Source: Streptomyces pseudovenezuelae | GTDB taxonomy: Bacteria > Actinomycetota > Actinomycetes > Streptomycetales > Streptomycetaceae | Reading direction: 5' to 3' | Assembly (NCBI RefSeq): GCF_029892565.1 | Contig: NZ_JARXVH010000004.1 | Location: 558,001 to 622,000, forward strand | Length of the DNA: 64,000 nt | In this document: in pieces, positions 63,492 to 64,000 of the stretch | Numbering within the stretch: position 1 is the first letter of the stretch | Layout of the letters: each line of letters opens with the position of its first letter | Notes under the pieces: model-generated | Seen by the model: only the letters and a program-made list of their open reading frames with translations | The model's database searches: none | Told to the model about the DNA's origin: nothing | Program-made: the position numbers and the translations under genes

Positions 63492-63503
63492 GGGAACGAA
63501 ATC

Positions 63504-63914
63504 ATGAAGAAGCTGTTGGCGACCGCCGCGATCGCTGCCTCCGTCGCGGGTGTGTCGGCCGCCACCGCGCCCCAGGCGCTGGCGATCGGCAACGACGACG
63601 GTGTCACCACCACCAACGGCAACGGCGCCGAGCAGGTCTACGGCAACCAGGCGACCCACGGCGACATGAGCCCCCAGCTCTCGCTCGTGCAGGGCACCCT
63701 GAACAAGCCGTGCATCGGCCTGCCGGCCAAGGTGAACGCCGCCTCCATCGTCGGCGTGGTTCCTGTCACCGTCCTGCAGGACGTCCCCGTCCTGTCGGCC
63801 CCGCAGAACCAGCAGTGCACCGAGAACTCCACCCAGGCCAAGGGCGACGAGCCGCTGTCGCACATCCTGGACAACATCCCGGTCCTGTCCGGCAACGGCG
63901 CCGTGGGCAGCTGA
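63504..63914 (+). CDS. Third rodlin paralogue
   Basis: 136 residues from ATG at 63504 with AAAGGGAA upstream. Signal peptide to QALA (28); mature part [58 protein letters not shown] and [17 protein letters not shown], two Cys. It is tandem to rodlin 2 and closer to rodlin 1 in the central part ([13 protein letters not shown]), so it may come from a duplication and partial conversion. It has its own BldN-type promoter and terminator. Confidence 0.9.
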   Translation: MKKLLATAAIAASVAGVSAATAPQALAIGNDDGVTTTNGNGAEQVYGNQATHGDMSPQLSLVQGTLNKPCIGLPAKVNAASIVGVVPVTVLQDVPVLSAPQNQQCTENSTQAKGDEPLSHILDNIPVLSGNGAVGS

Positions 63915-63933
63915 CCTCAGCAGCACCGCGAGA

Positions 63934-63966
63934 GCGGGTCGCCGAGCACTTCGGCGGCCCGCTTTT
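63934..63966 (+). terminator. Intrinsic terminator of rodlin 3
   Basis: GCGGG-T-CGCCGA pairs with TCGGCG-G-CCCGC, with one internal mismatch, followed by TTTT. Confidence 0.85.
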
Positions 63967-64000
63967 CCGTGTCCGCTACCGGGACCGCTTGGTGTACAGC

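Overview
The base composition (very GC-rich, strong G/C at third codon positions), GTG/TTG starts, and the pairing of chaplin, rodlin and tyrosinase (melC) genes point to a Streptomyces chromosome, in its conserved core rather than in a mobile region. I see no integrase, transposase, CRISPR array or plasmid function. Gene order in the second half (chpG, melC2, melC1, chpF, a glycan cluster, a long chaplin, chpD, rodlins) matches from memory the S. coelicolor aerial-hyphae sheath region.

Layout. 0-5.4 kb: a signalling set (PP2C phosphatase cut by the left edge, VWA protein, zinc-ribbon/FHA protein), then a PIMT-like methyltransferase and a truncated haemoglobin. 5.5-12.6 kb: an operon of two very large FtsX-type permeases, a 29-codon linking ORF and an ABC ATPase with an AbrB-like tail. 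12.6-15.5 kb: a hypothetical protein, a hotdog thioesterase and EttA. 15.8-17.3 kb: a divergent TetR/SDR pair with two operators. 17.5-19.7 kb: a thioester-domain surface protein and SsbB. 20-23.7 kb: two coupled dynamin-like GTPases. 24 kb: tRNA-Arg(TCT) and its terminator. 24.3-27.5 kb: an exonuclease-BRCT-BRCT-TerD fusion and a hypothetical protein, with a nearby LexA box. 28-31 kb: an alanine dehydrogenase/carboxyethylornithine synthase-like enzyme and a Tat-exported phosphoesterase. 31-38 kb: tatA, an LCP protein, an ArsR/Mg-type P-ATPase operon, glsB and a membrane protein, several of which share a TTGCGCAA palindrome upstream. 38-40.7 kb: an MFS exporter and a 2-hydroxyacid dehydrogenase.

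40.7-64 kb is the developmental envelope region. Three short chaplins (chpG, chpF, chpD), one long repeat-bearing chaplin, three rodlins and the tyrosinase/caddie pair surround a collinear glycan operon (two GT4 transferases, phosphoglycosyltransferase, Wzy-like polymerase, MurJ-like flippase, deacetylase, Wzz-like protein, CelD-like acyltransferase), a divergent GH26-like glycosidase, and an ATP-grasp/flavoprotein pair. Promoters matching the BldN consensus (CGTAAC-N16-CGTTGA, from memory) precede chpG, chpF and the rodlins. The chaplins and rodlins would build the amyloid/rodlet layer. The glycan genes plausibly make an extracellular polysaccharide acting with it, but that link is inference from position.

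All functions are read from motifs and memory of families; no database search was run. Start codons were chosen from ribosome binding sites and overlaps with neighbours.
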